The position numbers were made by a program, and so were the translations under genes. The notes below the pieces were generated by a model. It was given only the letters and a program-made list of their open reading frames with translations, was not told the DNA's origin and searched no databases. From assembly GCA_028869995.1 (NCBI GenBank), contig JAGWQN010000093.1:17336-81335 (forward strand): a stretch of 64,000 nucleotides of DNA, read 5' to 3'. The DNA comes from Rhodospirillales bacterium. Its GTDB lineage: Bacteria; Pseudomonadota; Alphaproteobacteria; Acetobacterales; Acetobacteraceae. Of the stretch, positions 1 to 9,641 are shown one piece after another (the stretch's first letter is position 1; each line of letters opens with the position of its first letter).

Positions 1-28
1 ACGGCTGATAGCTTTGCAGAAATATAGT

Positions 29-1648
29 TCATACTTCGCCCTCCACGATATATCCCCTTGCTCGGTCCTCCGCTCTCGCCGCCGCGGAGCGGTTAGCGCG
101 ATCGCCATAGCCCCCACCGCCGGGCAGCTCCAGAACCAGCCGCCGCCCCGCGGGTACGTGCTGCCAGCCCTTCGATCGCATTTTCGTTCCGTCATCGAGT
201 CTTACGATCCCAGCGGCGCCCTCCTTACCGCCGGCGCGGCCCTTCGGCGCATGCTGGGAGCGGTCAAACATAGCGGAGAAGTCAAACTCGTGACCGTCGT
301 CGGGTGCGATCTCGATAATCTGTCCGAGCCCGCCCCGGAATTCGCCATCACCGCCTGAATCGGGCCGAAGTTCCTTGCGCCAGATGACAATCGGGCCGGT
401 TTGTTCTGTCGCCTCTGCCGGCATCGTATGAACACCGGAAGGAAATGCGGTCGCGGACAATCCGTCGAGTCCAGGACGCGCTCCCATCCCGCCGGAATTG
501 AACATCAGCACCTCCGCGCGGCGCCCCTCCCGGCCGGCAGCTGGGCGGACGGATATGTGGATGTTCCACAGCGCTCCCGCCCCCTCAGCCAGGATCTTTC
601 CTGGAAGAGCCTGCGCCAAGGCGCCGAAGACCAGATCCGGCACCAAGTGTCCCAAGATATGCCGCAGCGCTACGGGTGCCGGTCTCATCGCATTGAGCAC
701 ATTGACGGGAGATACCACGTTGAAAAACGACAACGACGCCGCGTTGTTCGGGATATCCGGTGCCACCACGCATTTCAGCGCATAAGACGCATAGGCCTTG
801 CTGTAGATCCCGGGGCAGTTGATACCCCATCGGCTCATTGGATCGCTGCCGCTGAAGTCGACGAGCACATCCTCATCAAGAATGGCCACCTTCACCATGA
901 GCTTTATCGGTTCGTCGTAACCGTCGGTCACCAACTCGTTTGACCAACTTCCCTTCGGTAGCGACTTAATTCGGTCGCGCATCGCTTCCCGCGTCCGCGA
1001 GAAGATGAAGGTCCCCAGATCCGCGAGTGACGAAAGGCCGATTTCGTCCATCATCTCAACGAGGCGCCGGTGCCCGACCTCGTTGCACGACGCCAGCGAA
1101 TAAAAATCGCCGATCACTTGTCTCGGCTCTCGGACATTCACCTGAAGGATCCTAGTCAAATCCCGGTTGACCTCGCCTCGCTCGGCGAATTTCATGATCG
1201 GGATCTGGATTCCTTCCTCGTAAACCGACCGGCCGTCCGCACCAAAGCCGCGCCCACCGACATCCACCACGTGCGCCGTACATGCGAAAAATGCGACGAG
1301 CTTCCCATCCCGGAAGGAAGGAGAAACCATCGTGATATCATGCAAATGGCCCGTCCCCTTCCAAGGGTCGTTGGTGACGTAGGTATCCCCCTCGTACATA
1401 GCCTCGCGCGGAATCTCCCGGATAAAGTTGAGGACCGCCTCGGCCATCGTATTGACGTGCCCAGGCGTTCCGGTGACGGCTTGCGCCAGCATCAGCCCCT
1501 GCGGATCGAAGACACCCGCAGACAAGTCGCCCGATTCACGCACCGAGGTCGAAAATGCCGTGCGCAACAGGGTGAGCGCCTGCTCCTCGACCACCGAAAT
1601 CAGCCGGTTCCACATGACCTGCATGCGGATTTCACCGATGTCCCTCAC
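29..1648 (-). CDS. hyuB: Hydantoinase B / 5-oxoprolinase family subunit
   Basis: A 539-residue protein of the HyuB/HydB family, the partner of the HyuA ATPase in ATP-dependent opening of hydantoin, oxoproline or related cyclic amide rings in the cytoplasm. The N-terminus has the family's usual feature of an internal ring-opening catalytic subunit (conserved stretch around 'RESGDLSAGVFDPQG', residues 37-51), and the C-terminus has the Gly-rich 'PGGGGYGD' close. The start is a GTG that overlaps the hyuA stop (GTGA), so the two are translationally coupled. Length is typical for the subunit. The substrate is not determined; acetophenone carboxylase and acetone carboxylase subunits are relatives. 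The stop codon lies 28 bases from the window edge, so further operon members may lie outside. Confidence 0.9.
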   Translation of the reverse strand: MRDIGEIRMQVMWNRLISVVEEQALTLLRTAFSTSVRESGDLSAGVFDPQGLMLAQAVTGTPGHVNTMAEAVLNFIREIPREAMYEGDTYVTNDPWKGTGHLHDITMVSPSFRDGKLVAFFACTAHVVDVGGRGFGADGRSVYEEGIQIPIMKFAERGEVNRDLTRILQVNVREPRQVIGDFYSLASCNEVGHRRLVEMMDEIGLSSLADLGTFIFSRTREAMRDRIKSLPKGSWSNELVTDGYDEPIKLMVKVAILDEDVLVDFSGSDPMSRWGINCPGIYSKAYASYALKCVVAPDIPNNAASLSFFNVVSPVNVLNAMRPAPVALRHILGHLVPDLVFGALAQALPGKILAEGAGALWNIHISVRPAAGREGRRAEVLMFNSGGMGARPGLDGLSATAFPSGVHTMPAEATEQTGPIVIWRKELRPDSGGDGEFRGGLGQIIEIAPDDGHEFDFSAMFDRSQHAPKGRAGGKEGAAGIVRLDDGTKMRSKGWQHVPAGRRLVLELPGGGGYGDRANRSAAARAEDRARGYIVEGEV

Positions 1649-3762
1649 GTGTTCCGTACCTTACGAATGAGAAGAATCGAGCCGTCATTCTGCACCACGG
1701 CATCAAACAACGAACTCACAACGGTTGTTGTCTCGTCCTCGACGACGACCGCTGGTCCTACGACCAGATCGCCCTTCACAAGAAGGCCTCTCGGCACAAT
1801 CGAATGCCGGCGCATCGCACCCACGGCTGGATCGAAGACGCATCGAAAAGACGAAGGCTCGACGGTTCGCCCCTTCGTTAGCAGTTCTCGACGCTCAACG
1901 CCCGGTCGCTCATCCATTGCCTTGACCGACCAGGTCACAACTTCGATCTCCAGGCCGTCGAGTGCGTCGATGCTGCGTCCAAAGAAGCGCTGGTAGTTAT
2001 CCCGAAAGAGATCGGCCAGTTTGACCGGTGCATCCGCATCGAACGGCACATCCGGGAGCAAGACCGGTATTTCCCAACCCTGTCCGGCATAACGCATGAA
2101 GGCCGTAACTTCCCGCACGATGCTTCGGCTTGTGCCGGCGCGCACAAATCTCTCCGCCGATTCCTTGAGGTCAGCCAGCATCTGGTTCACCACCTCCACG
2201 TCGAACTCCGAAAGTCTGGTGAACCGCGACGCCAGCGCTTCATAACCGAATGGCGCTTTGAGAAAGCCGATGGCCGAGCCGACGCCTGCACCTCGCGGAA
2301 CCAGGCATAATTCCACACCCAACTTTTCGCACAGCCGCGCGGCGTGAAGCGGGGCAGCTCCACCGAACGCAATCATGACGTTCTCAGAAATATTCTTACC
2401 ACTTTCGACAGCGTGCACACGCGCGGCATTGGCCATGTTCTCGTCGACCACTTCGCAGATGCCAAACGCCGTCGCAACCGCGTCGAGACCGATCTGATCG
2501 CCCACCTCCTTCAGGATCGCTCGCTTGGCCTCGCCCTCATTGAGCCGGATCTTGCCGCCCGCAAAATTGTCCGCATCGAGCTTTCCCAGGACGAGATCCG
2601 CATCCGTAATCGCCGGCCAGGTCCCCCCACGATCGTAACAGGCAGGACCTGGCTCCGAGCCCGCGCTTTCGGGCCCGGTCTGGATACGACCCATTGTATC
2701 CAACCACGCAATCGAGCCGCCTCCTGCGCCGATCTCAATCATCTCGATAACCGGAATCGAGATAGGCATGCCCGACCCCCTGCTGAAGCGGTAAGTTCGG
2801 GCCACCTCAAACGTACGCGCGGTACGCGGAGCAAACTCTTCGATCAGGCAGATCTTCGCTGTGGTACCTCCCATGTCATAAGAAACGACCTTCTCCAGAC
2901 CGAAGCGACGCGCGATATCAGCCGCAAAAATCGCTCCGCCCGCAGGTCCTGACTCCACCAGCCGGACAGGAAATTCGGCAGCCGTCTCGACCGCGATGAG
3001 TCCGCCACCCGAATGGATCATGAAGACCGGACAATTCACACCGATATCCTTGAGACGCATCCTCAAGCGCCCGAGATACGTCGCCATTCGGGGTCGGACA
3101 TAAGCATTCGCGCACACCGTATTAAATCGCTCGAACTCGCGCATCTGAGGAGAGACTTCGGCGCTAATCGAGATGGGAACGCTCAGTTTACGGGAGAGAA
3201 TTTCCTGCGCCCGGCGCTCGTGCCGTATGTTCACATAAGAGTGGATAAAGCCAATCGCCACCGACTCGAATGCTTGCTCCGCGATGACCGCGGCCAGCGC
3301 CTCAACTCCCGCCTCATCCAGCGGCTCCAACTCGCGACCATTTGCCCCGATGCGACCCCTGACCGGGAATCGATGCTCACGGGGGATCAGCGGCTGCGGC
3401 AGCCGCAAATTCAGGTCGTATTGATTAAAGCGGTTTTCCGTCCGCATTTCGATAACATCACGAAAGCCAGACGTTGTGACGAGCGCTGTCTTAGCACCAC
3501 GACGCTCGATCAGAGCGTTGGTCGCAAGTGTCGTACCATGGATAACAACACCGATATCGCTTCGATCGACGCCGGCCTCCCGTATCACGATGTCGATCCC
3601 ATCCAGGATCGCCTGCTCCGGAGCCGAATAGTTCGTCAAAACTTTGGCCGAAAAAATTTTTTCATCGCCAAAATCACCCGATGGCCCGACAGCAAGAACG
3701 ATATCCGTGAAAGTGCCACCAATATCCGCTCCAAGGCGGATGCGATCTTTCGCGGACGTCAT
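1645..3762 (-). CDS. hyuA: Hydantoinase A / 5-oxoprolinase family ATPase subunit
   Basis: A 705-residue HyuA-family protein. Residues 15-20 (GGTFTD) form the ASKHA-type phosphate-binding loop near the N-terminus, and the later Gly-rich loops ('YDMGGTTAKI', 'GAGGGSIAW', 'AFGGAAPLHA') complete the actin-like ATPase fold. It is expected to activate the cyclic amide by phosphorylation while HyuB completes hydrolysis. A GAGGAG ribosome-binding site lies 9 bases ahead of the ATG. It is the first gene of a two-gene unit with hyuB and is separated from the upstream lysR gene by a 583-base gap that should hold its promoter. The true substrate (hydantoin, N-methylhydantoin, 5-oxoproline or another lactam) is not visible from sequence. 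Confidence 0.92.
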   Translation of the reverse strand: MTSAKDRIRLGADIGGTFTDIVLAVGPSGDFGDEKIFSAKVLTNYSAPEQAILDGIDIVIREAGVDRSDIGVVIHGTTLATNALIERRGAKTALVTTSGFRDVIEMRTENRFNQYDLNLRLPQPLIPREHRFPVRGRIGANGRELEPLDEAGVEALAAVIAEQAFESVAIGFIHSYVNIRHERRAQEILSRKLSVPISISAEVSPQMREFERFNTVCANAYVRPRMATYLGRLRMRLKDIGVNCPVFMIHSGGGLIAVETAAEFPVRLVESGPAGGAIFAADIARRFGLEKVVSYDMGGTTAKICLIEEFAPRTARTFEVARTYRFSRGSGMPISIPVIEMIEIGAGGGSIAWLDTMGRIQTGPESAGSEPGPACYDRGGTWPAITDADLVLGKLDADNFAGGKIRLNEGEAKRAILKEVGDQIGLDAVATAFGICEVVDENMANAARVHAVESGKNISENVMIAFGGAAPLHAARLCEKLGVELCLVPRGAGVGSAIGFLKAPFGYEALASRFTRLSEFDVEVVNQMLADLKESAERFVRAGTSRSIVREVTAFMRYAGQGWEIPVLLPDVPFDADAPVKLADLFRDNYQRFFGRSIDALDGLEIEVVTWSVKAMDERPGVERRELLTKGRTVEPSSFRCVFDPAVGAMRRHSIVPRGLLVKGDLVVGPAVVVEDETTTVVSSLFDAVVQNDGSILLIRKVRNT

Positions 3763-4345
3763 GAACTGGCTCTCCTCGGAGCGATCACATTCGTGCGTAG
3801 GTGTACGGCCTGCGTACCCTTATTGCGTAATGAGCGGACCCTTGTCATCCCCATCACTATTTCTTCTACCCCCATGATCGTCTCACTCTCTTTTTGCCGG
3901 CAACGCCTGACAAATCCTACAACGGATCCTGGCGACAGAACGCAGAGATAGGCCAACTCCTATCTCGTGACGTGCCCCCCTCTGAGCGTCCTCACCAAAA
4001 AGCCAGCGCCTTGGTGACATAATGCAGCGCGCGGCAACGCGAGACGCCTCTCCCGCCAAGAGCTTGCCGCAAGTTTGTGGCTCGTGCGCCGCGCTCATTG
4101 TGGCTCGTTGGGTCCCTTCGTCTATGCACTGCCAGTCACGGCGAGCTTGTTGTCCGATTGTCTTCGCTCGAATGCGCGCCACCAACTGCGCCCAACTCAG
4201 CGGACTGCTGGATCGCCTCAAGAGCGCTTCACGATAAAAATGCTCCAGGCAACCCGCTTACAAAACGAAGAAAAGCCGCCGATCGGAAAGATATTCTTTT
4301 CCGCGCCTTTGCGCTTACGCGTCTCCCGGCGGTTGGAGCTTACGA
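3763..4345. other. 583-base intergenic region between lysR and hyuA
   Basis: No recognisable gene. It should hold the hyuA promoter (reading leftwards) and the end of the lysR transcript. A minus-strand open frame of about 110 codons (3883-4221) has no recognisable family or convincing start signal. An imperfect palindrome GGAAA-N8-TTTCC lies at 4285-4302. Base composition is slightly lower in GC than the flanking genes. Confidence 0.5.
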
Positions 4346-5293
4346 TCAGGCGAGTGGCGTCGTCCTAGGCCACGCCGGAAGGTCCGGATCGTGCCGCCAG
4401 TCCTGATGGATGAGCCACTGATGAAGCGCGGCAACGACCTTTGAACGCAAATGCCCTCGCGGTACCACGAGAAAAAATCCCGGAATTTCCTCTGATTTCA
4501 TATTTCTAAGCACGTCTCGCCCCAGCGGGGCAACCAACGCTCCCGAACGCAGGTCCTCTTCCGCGTGCAGCAACGAAACCAGTCCGATGCCGATGCCTTG
4601 CAGCGCGGCGCGACGCATCGTCGCCGCATCGTCAAAGCCGATGCTGCGGTCGCTCTCGGTCATCTCGACACCAAGATGCCGCAGGATATCGGGCCACAAT
4701 CGCTTCGACTTGACTGCATCCAGTAATGTAAATCGCGTCAGATCGGCTGGACCGCCAATCTCTTTGGCGATCTCCGGCGTGCAGCAGATAATTTTGGGAT
4801 CAGAAACGAGAAGTGTCGTCTGGTAGCCTTGCCAACTCCCATATCCCCACTGGATCGCCATATCCACATCGTCTCGGCTGAAGTCGGGTAGGTCCACTCT
4901 GGTAGTGAGCCGCAAATCCGCATCGGGCAACATCGCGCGGAACAATGAGAGGCGCGGCAGCAGGTAGTGAGCTGCGAAATAGGGACTGGCGTTAAGATTG
5001 ATCAGGTCTCGCAACGTTGTGCGTCTGACAGCGCGGACGCCTGCGTAAAATTCGTCGAATCCCGCCTTCACGTAATGTGAGAGCATCATCGCCGGTTCCG
5101 TAAGTTCGACAGACCTTCCCTTTCTTTCGAACAGAGTTACCTGCAGCGTGTCCTCGAGCAGCTTAATTTGTTGACCGACAGCCTGCGGCGTCACGAGCAA
5201 TTCATCCGCCGCCTGGCGAAAACTGCGGTGCTGTACCACAGCATGAAAAACACGTAGCGCATTCAGTGGTGGCAGCCGCAACTTGGCGGACAT
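4346..5293 (-). CDS. LysR-family (GcvA-type) transcriptional regulator
   Basis: A 315-residue LysR-type regulator. The winged helix-turn-helix covers about residues 6-66 ('FRQAADELLVTPQAVGQQIK'), followed by a GcvA-like substrate-binding domain from about 95 to 300 with the family pattern 'LPRLSLFRAMLPDADLRL'. It starts at an ATG 46 bases downstream of the stop of the adjacent short-chain dehydrogenase, so it could be read as the last gene of the aroE-like/SDR transcript, or have its own promoter. Position upstream of hyuAB suggests that it controls the hydantoinase genes in response to pathway substrate. The effector is unknown. Confidence 0.92.
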   Translation of the reverse strand: MSAKLRLPPLNALRVFHAVVQHRSFRQAADELLVTPQAVGQQIKLLEDTLQVTLFERKGRSVELTEPAMMLSHYVKAGFDEFYAGVRAVRRTTLRDLINLNASPYFAAHYLLPRLSLFRAMLPDADLRLTTRVDLPDFSRDDVDMAIQWGYGSWQGYQTTLLVSDPKIICCTPEIAKEIGGPADLTRFTLLDAVKSKRLWPDILRHLGVEMTESDRSIGFDDAATMRRAALQGIGIGLVSLLHAEEDLRSGALVAPLGRDVLRNMKSEEIPGFFLVVPRGHLRSKVVAALHQWLIHQDWRHDPDLPAWPRTTPLA

Positions 5294-5339
5294 CGGCGCC
5301 CTTGCTTCTTACCCTCCCATTGCTGGGCGACCCCAACGC

Positions 5340-6089
5340 TCAGGCGTAGATGTAACCCCCTGAGACGATGACCTGCTCACCGGTCATGTACGTGTTCCTC
5401 GGACCACCTGCCATAAGCACCCATTCGGCGACCTCGCGAGGTTCCGCGCCGCGCCCGAGCGGACTGGCTTTTGCCAATTCTGGGAGGAAGCCGAGCGCCT
5501 TCGCGCGCTCGGTGGCCATCCCGGCCGGTGCAACTGAGTTGACAAGGATCCCGTCTTTGGCGACCTCCTGGGCAAAAGAACGTGTCAGACTCACCACGGC
5601 AGCCTTTGTCGCTGCGTAATGGGCGTTCTGCGGATGGGCCTTAAAGGCATCGACGGAAGTCAGGTTGACAATGCGTCCCCGCACATGATTACGCGGTTCC
5701 TGCCTGCGCATATGCAGCACGGCCGCGACCATCATGTGATACGTGCCTTTGATGTTGACGCCATTCTCGGCGTCCCACTCGGCATCGGTTATTTCAAGTA
5801 TCGGCCGCCGCGGATAAATGGCAGCACAGTTGATAAGGGTATCAATTCGTCCCAGCACATCAGCCACCGCGCCGAAAGCGCCATGGCATTGTGCCCCCAC
5901 CTGAATGTCGCAGGAGCGTGCTTCAGCCGGCACCCCTCGTGCGCGTGCATGCCCAAGAGCTTCTTCCGCCGCTTCGCGATTGATGTCGATGATGCCGATA
6001 GCCGCCGCACCCGCGTCCACTGCCGTGTCGGCGAGCAGGGCACCCAGCCCTGATCCTCCACCGACGATAAGTACCGACAAACCGTTCAT
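5340..6089 (-). CDS. Short-chain dehydrogenase/reductase (SDR family)
   Basis: A 249-residue classical SDR. The cofactor loop 'GGGSGLG' is near the N-terminus, the 'NCAA' element is in the middle, and the catalytic Ser ('LTSVDAF') and Tyr-Lys ('YAATK') are present, so it should be an active NAD(P)-dependent oxidoreductase. The ATG at 6089 is preferred over a GTG two codons upstream because that GTG lies inside the ribosome-binding site (AGAGGTG). It follows a second SDR gene by only 10 bases and ends 46 bases before lysR. The substrate is unknown; context suggests an alcohol or keto intermediate of the island's catabolic pathway. Confidence 0.9.
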   Translation of the reverse strand: MNGLSVLIVGGGSGLGALLADTAVDAGAAAIGIIDINREAAEEALGHARARGVPAEARSCDIQVGAQCHGAFGAVADVLGRIDTLINCAAIYPRRPILEITDAEWDAENGVNIKGTYHMMVAAVLHMRRQEPRNHVRGRIVNLTSVDAFKAHPQNAHYAATKAAVVSLTRSFAQEVAKDGILVNSVAPAGMATERAKALGFLPELAKASPLGRGAEPREVAEWVLMAGGPRNTYMTGEQVIVSGGYIYA

Positions 6090-6099
6090 TGCCACCTCT

Positions 6100-6813
6100 C
6101 TACTTTGTTCCGCTCGGTGTGACCGGTCGTGTCGGGACGATATCGAAACGTACCACGGTCGCTCTTTCGGGCAGGGCGAGGATAGCCTCGACTACCTTGG
6201 CAACATCTTCCGGCTGCAGCGCCACATCACCCGCATACATCGCGGCCCGGGCCTTCTCGTCGAGAATCGTCTCATACAAACGTGTCTCGACACGCCCGGC
6301 GACGATCTCCGTCACGCGAACGCCATGTGGCGAAAGATCGGCTCGCAACGACGCTGCGAAGCCGGCGATTGCCGCCTTGGTGGCGCTATAGACGGCGATG
6401 TTGGCGAAGCCGCTGTGCCCCGCCACGGAGCCCGTGAAGATCACATGCCCCGATCGGCGTTTGCACATCTGGGGCAGGACAAGACGCGTGAGGAGGATCG
6501 GCGCGTTAAGATTGATCTCCAATGCCGCATCGATATCCGCGATCTCCATCTCGGCAAAATTGCCGAGCGGCGGCATGATACCAGCATTGTTGATAAGGAC
6601 ATCGATGGTGAGGTCAGCGACTGCCGCGGCCACCGCATGGCGATCAGTGATATCAAGGCAGATTGGTGAAATACTGGGACCGTTCCGCCGAAGCTCTTCA
6701 AGAGCCGCCTCGTTACGGCCGACAGCGTAGACAGTGTAGCCAGCCTCGTTCAGGCCGACGGCTATCGCCTGGCCAATGCCGCTCGTTGCTCCGGTGATAA
6801 GAGCCGTCGTCAC
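6100..6813 (-). CDS. Short-chain dehydrogenase/reductase, YdfG-like
   Basis: A 237-residue SDR of the YdfG / 3-hydroxy-acid dehydrogenase kind. It has the cofactor loop 'TGATSGIG' at residues 7-14, 'NNAG' near residue 77, and the catalytic 'YSATK' motif with an upstream 'TGSVAG' serine. The start is a GTG preceded by AGGAG with a 7-base spacer. The gene begins one base after the end of the gntR gene and ends 10 bases before the next SDR, so the three are almost certainly one transcript. YdfG-like enzymes oxidise serine or 3-hydroxy acids, which would fit amino-acid-like catabolism, but this is inference. Confidence 0.9.
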   Translation of the reverse strand: MTTALITGATSGIGQAIAVGLNEAGYTVYAVGRNEAALEELRRNGPSISPICLDITDRHAVAAAVADLTIDVLINNAGIMPPLGNFAEMEIADIDAALEINLNAPILLTRLVLPQMCKRRSGHVIFTGSVAGHSGFANIAVYSATKAAIAGFAASLRADLSPHGVRVTEIVAGRVETRLYETILDEKARAAMYAGDVALQPEDVAKVVEAILALPERATVVRFDIVPTRPVTPSGTK

Positions 6814-6814
6814 G

Positions 6815-7654
6815 TCAGGTCTCCTGTCGTGTTGGAAGTGATTGCGGTGGGACGTCCGCGCTAGACCGTCGCGGCGCCTTCCCCGGCGGCTTCAGCCCCG
6901 CGAAGAGAGCAGCCGCCGCCTGCTTTTGTTCCTCATCGGTCGTCGCAACTTCGACACCTTGGACGAGTGCGCGTACACGAGCGAGGCTGTTGGAGAGATG
7001 TCGGCGCATGGCCTGTCGAGCCGAGCGATCATTGCGCCGGTCGATTGCGTCGACGACGGCTCTATGCTCACGGTGAATCTGCGCGTAGTAGCGATCCTTG
7101 AGTCCCGGCTCGACAACGTAACCGAGCCGGAGCCTCGGCACGATCCGCGGCTTCAGGTAACTTAGGAAGCCATGGATAAATTCATTGCGAGCGGCTTTGG
7201 CAATAGCGAGATGGAAATCGTAATCGTAATGGACATGGACAGAGCTTGGATCCTGCTGTTCGGCGTCGATCCTTTCCATCAGCGCCCGGATAGCAAGGAC
7301 CTCACTCTTCGTTCGCCGTTCCGCACACAGGCCTGCGGCTTCGACCTCGACGCTCAGACGAAGTTCAAGAAGCGCGATCGTTTCGGGAAGCGTTCGCAGC
7401 GCCTCGTCGGGTATTGTAAAATTCCGCGCCTCTGGCATCTCGCTGACAAACATCCCGCGCCCCTGATGCGGAATTACGAGACCGTCAGAGCGTAGACGCG
7501 CGACCGCCTCGCGCACGACCGTACGGCTCACGTCATACCGGGTACACAGCTCCGCCTCCGTCGGGAGCTGCGCTCCCGGTTTGAGGCGTCCCGAACGAAT
7601 GGTTCGGGCCAGACTCTCGGCCACGACAGTCGACAAGGACGGTCGCCTGGTCAT
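6815..7654 (-). CDS. GntR-family regulator, FadR/FCD subfamily
   Basis: A 279-residue regulator. The winged helix-turn-helix occupies about residues 8-72 ('LPTEAELCTRYDVSRTVVRE' is the recognition region), followed by an all-helical FCD domain whose metal/ligand histidines are suggested by 'HYDYDFHLAIA' and the later 'EHRAVVDAI'. The C-terminus has an extra low-complexity tail after residue 240. It sits in the middle of the SDR gene string and probably represses this island until a carboxylate inducer is present. No operator could be assigned with confidence; the AT-rich stretch near 9410-9435 ahead of the aroE-like gene is a candidate. Confidence 0.9.
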   Translation of the reverse strand: MTRRPSLSTVVAESLARTIRSGRLKPGAQLPTEAELCTRYDVSRTVVREAVARLRSDGLVIPHQGRGMFVSEMPEARNFTIPDEALRTLPETIALLELRLSVEVEAAGLCAERRTKSEVLAIRALMERIDAEQQDPSSVHVHYDYDFHLAIAKAARNEFIHGFLSYLKPRIVPRLRLGYVVEPGLKDRYYAQIHREHRAVVDAIDRRNDRSARQAMRRHLSNSLARVRALVQGVEVATTDEEQKQAAAALFAGLKPPGKAPRRSSADVPPQSLPTRQET

Positions 7655-7707
7655 CGCTTTCTTTCTCGCTCGCAGCGGCGGTTAGGGACCACGGCTCTTC
7701 ATTCCGA

Positions 7708-8514
7708 TCAGATGGCGACGATGGGGCGGATCGGGTTTCCCTGTAGGTAGTGGGCGTAGGGCGCCTGCACCAGCCAGCCCGCATCGACCGGCAGGGTCAC
7801 CCCGGTGACGGCACTCGCGCGATCCGAGCAGAGGAACATCGCCGCCTCGGCGACGTCGCGCGGGTCGACGAACCGGCGCAGCGCCGTGCTCGCCTTGATG
7901 GCCTCGGGGTTGCGCTCGCCCTTGGCGATCTTCTCCTTGAGCCCATCCGACAACGTATAGCCCGGCGCCACAGCGTTGACGCGCACGCCCCGCGGACCGA
8001 GTTCCGCTGCCAGGATCTGGGTCAGGGCCAGCACCGCATGCTTTCCCGGCGTATAGGCTGGCAACGACAAGGGTGCGAAAGAAGCGAGCGATCCGACATT
8101 GAGGATCGCCCCTCGCCCCGCCGCGGCCATCATCCGGCCGAAAACCTGGCACCCGAGCAGGGTGCCACGATAGTTGACGCGCCAGATCGCCTCGTCTTCG
8201 TCGAGTGCCTGATCGAGGACCCGTTTGCCGCTCTGCAGGATCCCGGCGCAGTTAATGAGCACAGACGGTACGCCAAACTCCCCGGCTACCGCTACGCCGA
8301 GAGCCTCGACCGACCTCGCTTCGCCAACATCGGTCTCAACATACCGCGCCGCCGGTGCGCCGGCCGCTTCACAGGCACGCGCAACCTCCAGCCCCGATGC
8401 CTTGCCGCGCCCCGCGACCACGACGTGCGCTCCGTCCTCGGCGAACCGCATCGCAATTGCCTTGCCGATACCGCGCGTCCCGCCGATTACGACGACGGTA
8501 CGCGCCTCATCCAT
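7708..8514 (-). CDS. Short-chain dehydrogenase/reductase (SDR family)
   Basis: A 268-residue classical SDR with the cofactor loop 'GGTRGIG' near residue 11, 'NCAG' in the middle, a catalytic serine in 'NVGSLASF', and 'YTPGK' as the Tyr-Lys pair. The C-terminus is extended beyond the usual glycine-rich end. Its start overlaps the stop of the aroE-like gene by 8 bases, implying translational coupling and a linked function. It is one of three SDRs in this segment. The three are clearly divergent from each other, so they are more likely successive pathway enzymes than recent duplicates. Confidence 0.9.
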   Translation of the reverse strand: MDEARTVVVIGGTRGIGKAIAMRFAEDGAHVVVAGRGKASGLEVARACEAAGAPAARYVETDVGEARSVEALGVAVAGEFGVPSVLINCAGILQSGKRVLDQALDEDEAIWRVNYRGTLLGCQVFGRMMAAAGRGAILNVGSLASFAPLSLPAYTPGKHAVLALTQILAAELGPRGVRVNAVAPGYTLSDGLKEKIAKGERNPEAIKASTALRRFVDPRDVAEAAMFLCSDRASAVTGVTLPVDAGWLVQAPYAHYLQGNPIRPIVAI

Positions 8515-9319
8515 GGCCGCGATCCCTGCGCTCGATATCGAAGAACTCCGACATTCCGCGCACCTGGAAATCCATCATCGGCTGTCCCGGCTGTATGCGG
8601 CAGCCTCTGTTTTTGGCCTCGAGCAGCAGTGCCGTCTCGACCGGGTCCATGATGATGTCAACGACCGTCATGGCGGGTGTCAGCTTCGTCACGTCCATCG
8701 GCAGTGGATCGTTCTCGTGCAGGCCAGACGGCGTCGCGTTGATCGCCATGTCCATCCCCTCGGGATCAGCATCGCCGACCTCGATGCGGCAGGCGGGAAA
8801 GGCCTCCGCCACCAAAGCAGCAAGCCTTGCCGCGCGCGTGGGATCAATATCATGGAGGCGAATTTCCGCCGCCCCCTCCTCCGCGAGGCAGTAAGCTAGC
8901 GAAGCGCCCGCACCTCCCGCTCCAACCTGCAAGATCTTGCGTCCCGCAATAGGATGGTTGCCGGCCTTGAGCCCTTCGATGAAGCCAACACCGTCAAAGT
9001 TGTCAGCATACCAACTTCCGTCCTCCTGCCGACGCACGGAGTTGGCACTTTGTACACGGGATGCGCGCGGATGCGCTGCCGAGCATTTGTGAAAGACGGC
9101 GACTTTATATGGAACCGAGACAATAACACCGCGCACATTTTGCGCGGCCGTAACGCCAGCCCAGAATGTATCGAAATCCTTCGGCTGGCAGGTGATGGGG
9201 ACCATCAAACTGTCCAGCCCCTTCGCCTCGAAAATATCATTGAACATGCCAGGACTTTTAGTGTGCCCAATTGGATGGGCCAGCATCAGGAAGACATCCG
9301 CCTTGCCGCTTCCACGCAT
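8507..9319 (-). CDS. Shikimate/quinate dehydrogenase-like protein (AroE paralogue)
   Basis: A 270-residue AroE-family NAD(P)-dependent dehydrogenase. The substrate domain has 'HTKSPGMFN' where AroE has a Ser-Lys-Ser-Pro loop. The catalytic lysine is in 'VSVPYK', and the nucleotide loop is 'GAGGAGASL'. The usual NTD-x-x-G element reads 'NFDGVG', with Thr replaced by Phe, and the C-terminal glutamine loop is 'GQPMMDFQ'. The ATG at 9319 is chosen because it begins the conserved domain and has GGAAAGAG upstream; a longer frame to 9475 adds only non-conserved residues. The catabolic setting argues against a biosynthetic aroE. It may act on quinate, shikimate or a related cyclic hydroxy acid. Confidence 0.85.
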   Translation of the reverse strand: MRGSGKADVFLMLAHPIGHTKSPGMFNDIFEAKGLDSLMVPITCQPKDFDTFWAGVTAAQNVRGVIVSVPYKVAVFHKCSAAHPRASRVQSANSVRRQEDGSWYADNFDGVGFIEGLKAGNHPIAGRKILQVGAGGAGASLAYCLAEEGAAEIRLHDIDPTRAARLAALVAEAFPACRIEVGDADPEGMDMAINATPSGLHENDPLPMDVTKLTPAMTVVDIIMDPVETALLLEAKNRGCRIQPGQPMMDFQVRGMSEFFDIERRDRGHG

Positions 9320-9641
9320 CGTCTCTTTCCTTTTCGATCGACGCCCGGTGGTGTGGGTCGTTTGCGCGACTGTGCTCACCGGGTGACTTGCTTGCCGCCC
9401 GCTACGTAGGATATAAGATATCATACAAATTTCAATCCACCAGGAAACGCCGCATGTTGGGACGCCCGAAGCCACCGTTCGTGCACGCCAATAGGGCTTT
9501 TGACCGGCTCTCGGCCCATGCCGGTCGTCGCCTGACTTGGGGGCACGATCGGAGGCTCCATCACGTCAGATGCCGATCGACGAGCCCGCGGCACTGATAA
9601 CCTGACGACGTTCTTCGCCCGCTGAAACCGGAGCTTCGCTG
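9320..9641. promoter_or_regulatory. Divergent promoter region, aroE-like operon / FAD oxidoreductase
   Basis: A 322-base gap between divergently read genes, so it should hold promoters for both. The only clear compositional feature is an AT-rich stretch at about 9408-9435, with ATATAAGATATCATAC, in an otherwise GC-rich gap. It may be the promoter core or a GntR/FadR-type operator. No protein-coding frame of convincing quality was seen. Confidence 0.45.

Noticed and set aside
3883..4221. Possible 112-residue gene in the lysR-hyuA gap
   Set aside because: No recognised family, no good ribosome-binding site and atypical composition; kept only as a note on the gap.
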